Source: Prevotella sp.
Lineage (GTDB): Bacteria > Bacteroidota > Bacteroidia > Bacteroidales > Bacteroidaceae
Length of the DNA stretch: 64,000 nt
Assembly: GCA_017449495.1 (NCBI GenBank)
Contig: JAFTFO010000024.1
Location: 1 to 64,000 of the forward strand
Direction of reading: 5' to 3'
The stretch's first letter is position 1; each line of letters begins with the position of its first letter. Position numbers and translations under genes: made by a program. Positions 45,021 through 53,880 of this stretch are shown in pieces. Under the pieces are notes generated by a model. That model was not told where the DNA came from. It did no database searches and saw only the letters and a list, made by a program, of their open reading frames with translations.

Positions 45021-46169
45021 ATGAACAAGAAAACTATCATCACCACAATGCTCGCCCTCGTCACAATGGCAGGTTGGGCTCAGTCAACGAAGACTGCAAC
45101 CATCACAGGTTATTCACCCGCACTGAAAGACGGAACGTGGGTGTTTGCCGGTATTGGCTCTAGTGGAACTGTCGTAGACACCGTCCAAAACGGACATTTC
45201 GCTTACACCCTGCCCGTTGAGGAATTCACCGATAGCAACCTCTCTTTCTATGGCGAAGGCTGCCCCAATATGTCTATGACCATCTTTCTGAAGCCTGACA
45301 TAACTGTGAAAGTGACGGGTACCGACCTTCTCTCTCCCTTATGGAAAGTGGAGAGTCCGCTCCCTGAACAGCAGACACAAAACCGTATAACAGAGCATTG
45401 CCGTGACGTGCTGACAGAATTAATACGACAGGGGTCAGGAGACAGGAGTCAGGAGGCAGAGAGAGACCTCATTGTAGTGAAGTGGATGAAGCAACAAATG
45501 GATATCCTGCCATCACTGCCTGTGGATGCCGCCACAATCCGTACACTGATGCACATATCCGAATGGGCAATGATAATGGCAAGGCAAGGAAAAGACTTCC
45601 CACACATGGAACAATTGAAAGATCTGGAAAAGACTATCGCAGCCCGTGCACCCAAAGGATTTGAAGACCAGTTGGCAGAGATTCATTCCTATGTCTATGC
45701 GAAGGATGATCAGCAGATAGCCGGGGAATTGGCCAGCAATGAGAGCGTGTTCTTCAAGAAATACGACGACGTGGCCCCAGAGAACATCCTCCAGACCATC
45801 CTCGACAAGTATAAGGGCAAGGCCGTACTCATTGACATGTGGGCCACATGGTGTGGACCCTGTCGTGCTGGGCACAAGGCAATGGCACCAATGAAAGAGG
45901 AAATGAAAGGCCAGAACATCCAGTTTGTCTATATCACTCCGCCCTCGTCGCCTCCAACCACTTGGCAGGAAATGATTAAGGACATCGACGGCGACCACTA
46001 CTACCTGACAGAGGAACAAAACCACTACATCCTCCATCACTTCGAGTCTGAAGGCATCCCCACTTACGCCATCTACGACACCAAGGGCCATCAGACCTAC
46101 AAGAGCATCGGTTTCCCAGGCAATGATGTCATTAAGAATGAAATAGAGAAAGCACTCGACAACAAATAG
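45021..46169 (+). CDS. DUF4369-thioredoxin protein (TlpA-like)
   Basis: An exported protein of 382 residues. Signal peptide 1-20 is followed by a DUF4369-like beta domain (about 21-115), a helical linker (about 115-230) and a thioredoxin domain with WCGPC (Cys278). The first half is nearly the same as that of the gene at 48989. The second half matches the first thioredoxin of the gene at 23230. A dispersed repeat at 45433-45461 encodes GSGDRSQEAE in the linker, where the 48989 paralogue has an unrelated stretch of similar length. It is probably co-transcribed with 43094. Confidence 0.85.
   Translation: MNKKTIITTMLALVTMAGWAQSTKTATITGYSPALKDGTWVFAGIGSSGTVVDTVQNGHFAYTLPVEEFTDSNLSFYGEGCPNMSMTIFLKPDITVKVTGTDLLSPLWKVESPLPEQQTQNRITEHCRDVLTELIRQGSGDRSQEAERDLIVVKWMKQQMDILPSLPVDAATIRTLMHISEWAMIMARQGKDFPHMEQLKDLEKTIAARAPKGFEDQLAEIHSYVYAKDDQQIAGELASNESVFFKKYDDVAPENILQTILDKYKGKAVLIDMWATWCGPCRAGHKAMAPMKEEMKGQNIQFVYITPPSSPPTTWQEMIKDIDGDHYYLTEEQNHYILHHFESEGIPTYAIYDTKGHQTYKSIGFPGNDVIKNEIEKALDNK
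45433..45461 (+). repeat. intragenic CAGGAGACAGGAGT repeat in thioredoxin gene
   Basis: GTCAGGAGACAGGAGTCAGG tract translated in frame; absent from the otherwise close paralogue at 48989. Relatives lie at 32596-32632 and 57809-57842. Confidence 0.7.
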
Positions 46170-46266
46170 GAAACTCACAAAGTTTTCTGCAACAGAATTA
46201 TGATATACAATATTTTTTGTTCACAAGGCGGGATATTTCAGAAGTCTTGTCGTATAACAAATAGAA

Positions 46267-46833
46267 GTGAGACGTCGAAAGAGTGAACTGACAGAACAGC
46301 AGATTGTCGAGGCCGTGAAGGCTGGACGACAGGAAGGGCAGCACCAGATGGTCTGCCGCTATGCTCAACGTGTCTTCGCCATGATTGTGCGGCAGGTGAC
46401 TGACGTGATGGACGCTCAGGAACAGACACAGGATACCTTCATGAGAGCCTTCAGCCATATCGACAGTTACGACTCGCAACGGGCATCGCTCTCCACCTGG
46501 CTTTGTCGCATTGCCTATCGGCTGACACTTGACTTCCTGAAGCGACGCCATCCGCTCGTTGTCTCCATCGACGATTCCAAGGAGTGCCTGAACGATATCA
46601 GCAGTGAGGAACTCGAAGCGGGACTCTCTACCGCTGATGAAGAGCGCATCCTGCAGCTTCAGCAACTGGTGGACGAACTGTCTGCCGACGAACAGATGCT
46701 GCTGACGCTCTACTACTTCGAGGACCGCCCACTAAAGGAGATTGCCTACATCACAGGCATTGAGGCAGGTCCCCTGGCAAAGCGCCTCTATCGGATAAGA
46801 AGGAAATTGTATAATCGACTGACAAGGATATGA
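46267..46833 (+). CDS. ECF sigma-70 factor, GTG start
   Basis: An ECF sigma factor of 188 residues. Region 2 (about 25-95, MVCRYAQRVFAMIVRQVTDV then QDTFMRAFSHIDSYD) and region 4 (about 130-185, YYFEDRPLKEIAYITGIEAG) are visible. The only start that keeps the complete region 2 is GTG 46267. The stop overlaps the anti-sigma start as ATGA. It sits in the middle of the thioredoxin cluster and may control the genes after it. Confidence 0.85.
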   Translation: MRRRKSELTEQQIVEAVKAGRQEGQHQMVCRYAQRVFAMIVRQVTDVMDAQEQTQDTFMRAFSHIDSYDSQRASLSTWLCRIAYRLTLDFLKRRHPLVVSIDDSKECLNDISSEELEAGLSTADEERILQLQQLVDELSADEQMLLTLYYFEDRPLKEIAYITGIEAGPLAKRLYRIRRKLYNRLTRI

Positions 46834-47714
46834 ACAGTACATTTAAGGATTCAGACCTGCGCGAGGCATTGCGACGCAAATATGCTGACACGCCACCGTT
46901 GCCCGCAGACTTCATGACCAGCATGGAGCGGCGGACAAGGCCTAAGCGGAGAGCAGGTAGGATCAGGGTGGCAGCCATCACGGCAGTAGCCATTGCTGCC
47001 TGCATTGCGCTCTTGGTTCTGCTGGTGAAACCGAATCAGGCGGTTCCAGAGAAAGGGACGCTGGCAACGACCCACGTACCTCGAACCCTTCGACCTACGT
47101 ACCTCGACACCCTCGACCTACGTACCTCGACACCCTCGACCCACGTACCTCGACAGTCCGAGCCCGTCAGGCATAAAGTCCGTACGTTACGGACTCAGAA
47201 ATCGCTCCCTACAGACTCAGAGTTCGCTCCCTACGGGAAAACGGAGGACACTAATCTGCATTATGCTGCCAGCGTCAACAAGGAAGACACCACAGCCTAT
47301 CAGGATCCGGCCCGAATGGATGAGTTCATCGCAAAACTGGCCGAGTTCAATAAGGTGAAGGCTGTGCCTCTTCATTGCTCTTCTGACCCAGACGACAGCA
47401 CCATAGTCAGCACGGCCTACGTCTTCGAGGACGGGCAGAAACTCGACCTCTTCGCACGACTGTTGCAGGTGGCCTGCTGGTACGACACCAAGACACCCGG
47501 CTATCTGATCAACTTCTCTCGGCAGCAGTTCTTCTTTACCCTGAAAGATCTGCGCAAAGGTGAGAAATATATCTGGATAACGGAGCGACTTATGGACGGA
47601 CGCATTCTGCTCTTCAGTACCCACTCGCCGATAGAAGCCTCTGCCTCCTTAACCTGTTATCAGGCATTTCTCGAACAACTGACGAATACCGACTATATTA
47701 TATCACATTTTTAA
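46830..47714 (+). CDS. single-pass anti-sigma-like protein with tandem-repeat linker
   Basis: A 294-residue membrane protein, translationally coupled to the ECF sigma. The cytoplasmic segment (about 1-45) has a basic stretch RRTRPKRRAGR before the membrane helix (about 47-67, VAAITAVAIAACIALLVLLV). A linker (about 75-135) follows and then a periplasmic domain (about 150-294). The latter has no name I recognise, but its placement is that of an anti-sigma. The linker is encoded by 23-bp and 22-bp tandem repeats at 47068-47157 and 47192-47236. Because 23 is not a multiple of 3, each unit is read in a different frame, and loss or gain of one unit would shift everything downstream. Confidence 0.72.
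   Translation: MNSTFKDSDLREALRRKYADTPPLPADFMTSMERRTRPKRRAGRIRVAAITAVAIAACIALLVLLVKPNQAVPEKGTLATTHVPRTLRPTYLDTLDLRTSTPSTHVPRQSEPVRHKVRTLRTQKSLPTDSEFAPYGKTEDTNLHYAASVNKEDTTAYQDPARMDEFIAKLAEFNKVKAVPLHCSSDPDDSTIVSTAYVFEDGQKLDLFARLLQVACWYDTKTPGYLINFSRQQFFFTLKDLRKGEKYIWITERLMDGRILLFSTHSPIEASASLTCYQAFLEQLTNTDYIISHF
47068..47157 (+). repeat. 23-bp tandem repeat, four units, in anti-sigma gene
   Basis: Units of CGACCTACGTACCTCGACAC plus CCT start at 47068, 47091, 47114 and 47137. Units 2 and 3 are identical. All three reading frames of the unit are open. Confidence 0.85.
47192..47236 (+). repeat. 22-bp tandem repeat, two units
   Basis: GACTCAGAAATCGCTCCCTA at 47192 and GACTCAGAGTTCGCTCCCTA at 47214. 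A 7-bp perfect stem (47178-47194) overlaps the first unit. Confidence 0.75.
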
Positions 47715-47726
47715 TAACGAAGCCGT

Positions 47727-48863
47727 ATGAAAAGAGTCTTATTAATAAGTATGCTAACGCTGACAGCGTTTGCCTCGCAGGCACAAACGAAGGAGTATGC
47801 CAGGAGTGTAGGTATGTTCGTATCTCGTCCTGAAGTCAAGTCGGACAAGGATAAAAAAATGACTTCTGCCGTATGGCATAAGTCAAACATGGCATGGATT
47901 AAGGACCATTGCGAAGCCAAACATGTCGCTATAGAGAGAGACTACTTGAAACTGTTCCCAGAGATAGTCACTGCTCTACAGAACGACCAATCCTATATCC
48001 CGATGAGTTGGCGACTGACGGAAGAGAGTGGCGAGACCGTCCTTCACTGTTATCTCCGCATGCCTACCGACGAAGTGAGCAACTTGTTTCTGGCTTCTGA
48101 GGAGACATGTCTTGTAGACCAGGAAACAGGAGCGCAATACCGTATCCGCCGGACGGAGCCTGATACTTACAACAAACACTTCACCGTCAAGGCAAAGCAG
48201 GGCGAAGTGCTCGACCTGAAGATATTCTTCGCCCCGTTGCCAGAAACGACTAAAGACATCAGAATCTATGGCGTTTCCAACTGGGGAATGATGGGGTTGC
48301 CTGTCACCATTCGTCAGCAGGTCTACATGATTGTCCAGTATCACGATACCATTCCGCAGTTCCACAAGCCCCGGCTGCTCAAAGAACACATGTATGGGAA
48401 CAACCCCTACGACCGTCAGGACTGGAACACCTGGAAGGTGATGACGGGTGCGCACCTGATCAAGCCGTTGCAGGATGAGACGATGGCACTATGGCGCACC
48501 CCAGAGGCCACCTACCTTGCCATTGGCTGCGAGCAGAACTGGACACGCGAGTACTGGGAGTTCAGGAAAGACATCAAGCTCCTTGACGAGACCGGTCATC
48601 AGTACAAACTCCGTGAGATACAGGGCCTTCCTATGGACGAACTGTTCTTCATGGAGGGAATGGCTGGCGACTATGTAGCCTATGTGCTGGTGTTCGATCC
48701 GATACCGCTCAGCGCATCTGCGATTACCTACATCGAGCCTGCAGGCGAGCCCTTCAGTGCTTGGGGTGCCAACTGGTCAGGCAAAGTGCTTACCCTCGAC
48801 ATTCAGCGGCTCCGCGTTAATCAGCGCCTGTTTGAGTATCATCCGCGCATCGTCGTCAAATAA
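47727..48863 (+). CDS. exported protein with two Ig-like modules
   Basis: I do not recognise a named family. It has 378 residues with a signal peptide ending at SQAQ (20) and is predicted to be exported. Two beta-rich segments (about 95-205 and 250-370) share phrasing with the Ig-like module of the thioredoxin genes. Examples are ETVLHCYLRMPTDEVSNLFL here against ETVLHFSAKYAPHHWIRFA in the 23230 gene. It starts 12 bases after the anti-sigma stop, so it belongs to that transcript and could be its target or ligand-binding partner. A hairpin follows at 48920-48944. Confidence 0.6.
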   Translation: MKRVLLISMLTLTAFASQAQTKEYARSVGMFVSRPEVKSDKDKKMTSAVWHKSNMAWIKDHCEAKHVAIERDYLKLFPEIVTALQNDQSYIPMSWRLTEESGETVLHCYLRMPTDEVSNLFLASEETCLVDQETGAQYRIRRTEPDTYNKHFTVKAKQGEVLDLKIFFAPLPETTKDIRIYGVSNWGMMGLPVTIRQQVYMIVQYHDTIPQFHKPRLLKEHMYGNNPYDRQDWNTWKVMTGAHLIKPLQDETMALWRTPEATYLAIGCEQNWTREYWEFRKDIKLLDETGHQYKLREIQGLPMDELFFMEGMAGDYVAYVLVFDPIPLSASAITYIEPAGEPFSAWGANWSGKVLTLDIQRLRVNQRLFEYHPRIVVK

Positions 48864-48919
48864 GAATAATACCACTAACTAATATAATAACTAATAGGAT
48901 TAGAATTCCACATGTATTC

Positions 48920-48950
48920 AGCATTCGTCGTGATGACGCGTGCTGCTTTT
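48920..48950 (+). terminator. probable intrinsic terminator
   Basis: An imperfect stem (AGCA/TGCT outside, CGTC/GACG inside) at 48920-48944, followed shortly by CTTTT. Confidence 0.5.
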
Positions 48951-48988
48951 AAAAGAATAGTAACAAACATCATAAAAACAAAAGAATT

Positions 48989-50449
48989 ATGAACAAGAAA
49001 CTTATCATCGCCACAATGCTCGCCCTCGTCGCAATGACAGGCTGGGCACAGTCAACAAAGACCGCAACAGTCACAGGTTATTCACCCGCACTGAAAGACA
49101 GCACGTTGGTGCTTGCTGGTACTGGCACTATGGGTACTGTGGTAGACACCGTCCAGAACGGACGCTTCGCCTTCACCCTGCCCGTTGAGGAACTTACAAT
49201 GGGCTTTCTCTCTTTTATCGGCGAAGGTTGCCCGAATTTCTCGCTCTCCCTCATGATGAAACCTGATGTGACGGTGAAAGTGACGGGCACTGACTGCCTC
49301 TATCCACTATGGAAAGTGGAAAGCCCGATTCCCGAACAGCAGACGCAGAACCGTATGACGGAACATTGCCGTGATGTCATTATAGAAATGATTCAAATAG
49401 AACAGAACAAAGATTGGGATCGGTTTGACTCTATCAGCATGGTATTCATGAAGCGGCAGATGGACATCCTGCCCTCATTGCCTATTGATGCAGCCTCGGT
49501 AAATGCACTTTGGAGCATATCCAGAATGGCAAAAAACACGAAGGACTTCCCATATATGGAGCAGTTGAAGAATCTGGAGAAGTCTTTCGCTGCCCATGCA
49601 CCGAAAGAGCTTGAAGAGCAAATGGCAGAGATACACAACTATGTCTATCCGGCGCCGCTATTGCATGTAGGCGACAAATATGTAGATGCCGAACTCTTCG
49701 ATATGCAGGGTAACAAGCATCGCCTGTCAGAAGCCTTCTCGGGTGGCCGCTACGTAATGCTCGACTTCTGGGGTATCGGCTGTGGCCCTTGTATGATGTC
49801 AGAGCCAGAGATGCGAGAGGTCTATGAGCGATTGAAAGGCCAGTTGGAGATTGTCGGCATCAACCAGAATACGCTCTCTGAATGGAAGAATCACGAATTC
49901 AGCAAGCGTATTGTCTGGAAAAACTGGAACGACGGCAAGAAGGGAAGTAGCCTCACCAGCAGATATTGCGATATGGACGCCATACCTTATTATGTACTGA
50001 TTTCGCCCGAAGGTCGCATTTTGTGGAAAGCCGTTGGCTACGGTCCAGGATGGTTCTTAGGACTGGCAGAGACTTTCAACTGTCCTAAACAAGACAATAG
50101 TTCAAATCTGGGGTTCGTTGTTCGCAAAGTCGATGCCAATGCGAATGGCACCAAGGTCAGTTTCCGTAACTATACAAAGAAAGGCTATTGGTTCCGCATC
50201 GGCAAGGATTCCTATCTTGAGGCTAACGGTAAAAAGTACAAGTTGACTGCAGCCGACGGCATCAAACTCGACGCAGACAACTACCCCGAAGTAAATGCCT
50301 TCACAGCCAAAGAAGACTACATAGGCGAAATTAACTACAGCGACTTCACGCTTACCTTTGAGCCGTTCGACAGCATGCCTGAGACCTTCGACTTCAAGGA
50401 GGGTGACGGCGAGGGCGCATTCACCATCCGCAACATTTCGCTGAAATAA
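48989..50449 (+). CDS. DUF4369-thioredoxin protein with Ig-like C-terminal module
   Basis: An exported protein of 486 residues. The N-terminal half (signal, DUF4369-like domain and helical linker, about 1-215) is a near copy of the gene at 45021. The thioredoxin domain (about 225-365) with GCGPCM (Cys265) and the Ig-like module (about 370-486) instead match the gene at 43094. It is thus a recombinant of its two neighbours in the cluster. No clear TAnnTTTG element lies in the 125-base gap upstream. The TPR gene begins directly after its stop codon. Confidence 0.85.
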   Translation: MNKKLIIATMLALVAMTGWAQSTKTATVTGYSPALKDSTLVLAGTGTMGTVVDTVQNGRFAFTLPVEELTMGFLSFIGEGCPNFSLSLMMKPDVTVKVTGTDCLYPLWKVESPIPEQQTQNRMTEHCRDVIIEMIQIEQNKDWDRFDSISMVFMKRQMDILPSLPIDAASVNALWSISRMAKNTKDFPYMEQLKNLEKSFAAHAPKELEEQMAEIHNYVYPAPLLHVGDKYVDAELFDMQGNKHRLSEAFSGGRYVMLDFWGIGCGPCMMSEPEMREVYERLKGQLEIVGINQNTLSEWKNHEFSKRIVWKNWNDGKKGSSLTSRYCDMDAIPYYVLISPEGRILWKAVGYGPGWFLGLAETFNCPKQDNSSNLGFVVRKVDANANGTKVSFRNYTKKGYWFRIGKDSYLEANGKKYKLTAADGIKLDADNYPEVNAFTAKEDYIGEINYSDFTLTFEPFDSMPETFDFKEGDGEGAFTIRNISLK

Positions 50450-51532
50450 ATGGTTTACAGAATGAGAGTGAATATGTTTTATCTGTTATGGATAACTGCC
50501 TTTGCTGTTGCAGAAGTAAAGGCAGGTTCATTGCAGTTCATTATACAGGCTGGCGACAGTTGCATGCAGCGGTATAACACCTTCGAGGCGCTGAAATATT
50601 ATCAGCAAGCCTTCGACATGGCCGATACCTACGAGGTGCGCACCAAACTGGCTAATTGCTATTATAAGCGGGCGAACTACCGCGAGGCAGCCGACCTGCT
50701 GAAACTGGTGCCAGAGGATAGTCTATCGCACGATGCCTTCCGCCAATTGGCGCTGAGTTATCAGAAGCAGGGCGACAACGACTCTTTTGTCTTCTGGGCA
50801 AGTCAGTTTACTTACTATTATCCTATGGATGGCGAGATAGTTGCAAATCTCATACTCGCACATATCAAAGCCCAGCAACCGCAAAATGGTATTATCTTTG
50901 GACTACAATACAGCCAGAGGGATTCCACGAACATCCTCGTGAATAGGGCGCTGGCAGATGCATGGTTCATGAATCGTGATTTCACAGCGGCTGGCAAGTT
51001 ATATGATCGACTGATGGAACAGGGCGACTCTACCTTTAATACCTTGTATTCTGCGGGTATGTGCTACTCGCAGATTAAGGATCCTGAGCGTGCCTATCAT
51101 TACTTGCTAAAGGCTTTCCTCATTAGTGGCATGCAGCACTATGGCTGCGCATACCGTCTTGGGGTGGTCTGCATCGACACGAAGCGCTATCCTGAGGGAC
51201 TTGGTTATCTCGATCTCGCCAAACAACTGATGCAACCCGATACCACCATCATGATGGCCATCACACTTTCGCAGGGCGAGGGCTACTACATGACAGAGCA
51301 TTACGACGAGGCCATCACGGCATGGAAGGAACATCTCGCCTATAACCCAGGTTCCGTGGCCACTTATTATAATCTTGCCAATGCCTACGCTTATATCCTT
51401 AAAGACAGCAAGTTGGCAGAATCGTATTATCGCCAGTTTCTCGACCTCGCCCGCAAGGAGGAGAAACCAACTGATAAGCTCAAGGAGATGATCAAGAATG
51501 CAGAGGACAAGATAAAAACGTTGGACTTCTAA
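50450..51532 (+). CDS. exported tetratricopeptide-repeat protein
   Basis: A 360-residue protein whose ATG follows the previous stop codon with no gap, so the two are co-transcribed and probably translationally coupled. A signal-like hydrophobic stretch (about 8-25) precedes seven or more TPR-like helical pairs, for example EALKYYQQAFDMADTYEVRT, ERAYHYLLKAFLISG and YDEAITAWKEHLAYNPGSVA. There is no enzymatic domain. It probably serves as a periplasmic scaffold for the thioredoxin proteins or their clients; this is inferred from position. Confidence 0.78.
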   Translation: MVYRMRVNMFYLLWITAFAVAEVKAGSLQFIIQAGDSCMQRYNTFEALKYYQQAFDMADTYEVRTKLANCYYKRANYREAADLLKLVPEDSLSHDAFRQLALSYQKQGDNDSFVFWASQFTYYYPMDGEIVANLILAHIKAQQPQNGIIFGLQYSQRDSTNILVNRALADAWFMNRDFTAAGKLYDRLMEQGDSTFNTLYSAGMCYSQIKDPERAYHYLLKAFLISGMQHYGCAYRLGVVCIDTKRYPEGLGYLDLAKQLMQPDTTIMMAITLSQGEGYYMTEHYDEAITAWKEHLAYNPGSVATYYNLANAYAYILKDSKLAESYYRQFLDLARKEEKPTDKLKEMIKNAEDKIKTLDF

Positions 51533-51558
51533 AAGGAGGCTCGCTGATCCACTCAGTA

Positions 51559-51683
51559 TAAGATGCCTTCCAACAGGGGGTTTACCCTATCCTTTCTACC
51601 GTTTGCCTATACTCGAATGACCGTTTGCCTATACTCAAACGACCGTTCGCCTATAGGCAAACGCTAACGTTAAAATTTTCAAT
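51559..51683 (+). repeat. dispersed 22-bp-unit intergenic element, copy 2
   Basis: Three 22-bp units (CCGTTTGCCTATACTCAAAC-like) start at 51599, 51621 and 51643, flanked by AAGATGCCTT...TACCCTATCCTT on the left and TAACGTTAAAATTTTC on the right. The whole is the inverted counterpart of 26171-26265. Confidence 0.8.
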
Positions 51684-51760
51684 GGATGATTTCCTGTCTT
51701 CTGGGGTGACAGTGGGGACACTAATATTTATATATTTCTCATGCGTACCGTAGGTTATTA

Positions 51761-51790
51761 TATATATACGCATATATACGCATATATACG
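51761..51790. repeat. 10-bp tandem repeat ATATATACGC
   Basis: Three exact 10-base units with a truncated fourth, between CCCCACTGT/ACAGTGGGG-like arms (about 51700-51720 and 51820-51845) that are roughly inverted. No gene is visible from 51533 to 51960. Confidence 0.65.
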
Positions 51791-51881
51791 CAGTACGCAG
51801 GAGAAATGCGTAATATATACTGTCACCACTGACCCCCACTGACCCTGAAGGGAGCTGTTGTTTCATTTTTTTGCGTTTATA

Positions 51882-51913
51882 TTTGGCGGTCTGCTCATTA
51901 TTTTATATCTTTG
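51882..51913 (+). promoter_or_regulatory. promoter of the GH97-lactonase-dehydrogenase-GH31 operon
   Basis: TTTG at 51882-51885 and TATCTTTG at 51906-51913, 20 bases apart. It lies inside the longest open frame, so ATG 51961 is the start. Confidence 0.8.
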
Positions 51914-51960
51914 CACGCAGAAAGGAAATCTTATTTATCAATTATTCATTTATTACGTGC

Positions 51961-53880
51961 ATGATGAAGACTCATTTTCTAAACGGATGGCGCAGATGGA
52001 TGGGCGCTACATGTATGGTTTGTCAATTGTCTCTTGTCTCGGCTCTGGCGCAAGGGCAACCTCAGCAGGGAGTGATCGGGAGTCCTGACGGCAGGCTGAC
52101 GGTGACGGTGACGGCCGAGGATGGACGGCCGAAGTATGAGGTGAAACTCGACGGCCGGGTATTCATCAAACCCTCCCCATTGGGACTGAAGACAAACTTC
52201 GACGACCTGACGCAGGGATTGACGCTGAAAACCTTTGAAACGAGCCAATATGATGACGAATACCAGGTGAAGACTTCGAAGCAGAGCCACGTGAAGGTGA
52301 CGGCGACGGAGGGCACGTGCCGTTTCGAGAAGGACGGGCGCGAGGCGCTCAGGGTGATCTTCCGGGTGACCAACCGCGACGTGGCCTATCGTTATCAGAT
52401 CTATCCGAAGAAGGTGCGCGGCGGCGAGACGATGGTGGCGGTGGTAGAGAGCGAGGCCAGCGGCTTTGCCCTGCCTGAGGGAACGACAACATTCCTCTGT
52501 CCGCAGTCGATGCCCATGACGGGCTTCGCGAGGACGGCGCCGAGTTACGAGACGCCCTATACCCTCGACGACGAGATGGGTAAGAACGGCTGGGGCGCGG
52601 GCTATACCTTCCCCTGCCTCTTCAAGACGCCTCATGGCTGGGTGCTCATCTCCGAGACGGGTACTGACGGCAGCTATGTAGGGTGCAGGCTGATAAATTC
52701 TCGAAATTACCTTTACGCCATCGGCTTCCCGCAGGAAGGTGAGATGAACGGCTGGGGCTCTACGGGGGCCGCCGTCGCGCTGCCGGCACTGACGCCTTGG
52801 CGCACCATCACCCTCGGCACGACCCTGGCCCCCATCGTGGAGACGACCATCGCCAACGACCTGGTCTCGCCGAAATACGAACCGAAGAGGGACTACACCT
52901 ACGGCAAGGGCTCCTGGTCGTGGATCATCGGCATGGACCCCAGTTGTAACTTCGACGAGCAGAAACGCTATATAGACTTCTCGGCCGCCATGGGCTTCCG
53001 CAGCGTGCTCGTAGACGCCTTCTGGGATACGGCCATCGGCTACGAGAAGATGGAGGAACTGGCACGCTACGGCAAGGAGAAGGGCGTGGGACTGTTCCTG
53101 TGGTACAACTCGAACGGTTCGTGGAACGATGCCCCGCAGACGCCTAAGGGCAAGATGGACAAGGCGGGACCCCGCAGGCAGGAGATGGCCTGGATGCAGA
53201 AGAACGGCATTCTGGGTATCAAGGTGGACTTCTTCGGAGGCGACAAGCAGCCGATGATGCAACTCTACGAGGATATACTGACCGATGCCAATGACTACGG
53301 ACTGCAGGTGATCTTCCACGGCTGTACGCTGCCCCGCGGCTGGGAACGGATGTATCCCAACTACGTGGCCTCGGAGGCCGTCTTGGCGTCGGAGAACCTG
53401 CACTTCGGACAGGGTGCCTGTGACGCTGAGGCTGTCAATGCCTGCACCCATCCGTTCATCCGCAATACCGTCGGCTCGATGGATTTCGGCGGCTCGGCCC
53501 TGAACAAGCATTATAACATAGACAACCAGCACGGCACTACCCGCAAGACCAGCGACGTGTTTGCCCTGGCGACGGCCGTACTCTTCCAGAGCAGTGTGCA
53601 GCACTTCGCCCTCGCCCCCAACAACCTCGACGATGCCCCCTCGTGGGCTGTGCAGTTCATGAAGGATGTGCCGACACTGTGGGACGAGACCCGCTTCATC
53701 GATGGCTATCCCGGCAAGTATGTCATCATGGCTCGTCGCAGTGGCGACAAGTGGTATGTGGCGGGTGTCACCTCTGACGGTACGCCTCTGAAAGAGAAAA
53801 TCAATCTCTCGGATCTTCCAATCGGTGCAAATCCCACCATTTATACTGATAGCGATGCCATTGTCATTTTCAATCATTGA
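51961..53880 (+). CDS. GH97 glycosidase, retaining alpha-galactosidase-like
   Basis: A periplasmic GH97 enzyme, 639 residues from ATG 51961 (or 51964), with a signal peptide ending near ALAQ. The N-terminal supersandwich (IGSPDGRLTVTVTAEDGRP onward) precedes the barrel. GIKVDFFGGDKQ carries the Asp that serves as nucleophile in the retaining alpha-galactosidase branch, in contrast to the inverting SusB branch. IFHGCTLPRGWERMYPNYVASEAV is the matching acid/base-side loop. Retaining GH97 members also include beta-L-arabinopyranosidases, so the substrate remains open. Its last 26 bases overlap the start of the amidohydrolase. Confidence 0.87.
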   Translation: MMKTHFLNGWRRWMGATCMVCQLSLVSALAQGQPQQGVIGSPDGRLTVTVTAEDGRPKYEVKLDGRVFIKPSPLGLKTNFDDLTQGLTLKTFETSQYDDEYQVKTSKQSHVKVTATEGTCRFEKDGREALRVIFRVTNRDVAYRYQIYPKKVRGGETMVAVVESEASGFALPEGTTTFLCPQSMPMTGFARTAPSYETPYTLDDEMGKNGWGAGYTFPCLFKTPHGWVLISETGTDGSYVGCRLINSRNYLYAIGFPQEGEMNGWGSTGAAVALPALTPWRTITLGTTLAPIVETTIANDLVSPKYEPKRDYTYGKGSWSWIIGMDPSCNFDEQKRYIDFSAAMGFRSVLVDAFWDTAIGYEKMEELARYGKEKGVGLFLWYNSNGSWNDAPQTPKGKMDKAGPRRQEMAWMQKNGILGIKVDFFGGDKQPMMQLYEDILTDANDYGLQVIFHGCTLPRGWERMYPNYVASEAVLASENLHFGQGACDAEAVNACTHPFIRNTVGSMDFGGSALNKHYNIDNQHGTTRKTSDVFALATAVLFQSSVQHFALAPNNLDDAPSWAVQFMKDVPTLWDETRFIDGYPGKYVIMARRSGDKWYVAGVTSDGTPLKEKINLSDLPIGANPTIYTDSDAIVIFNH

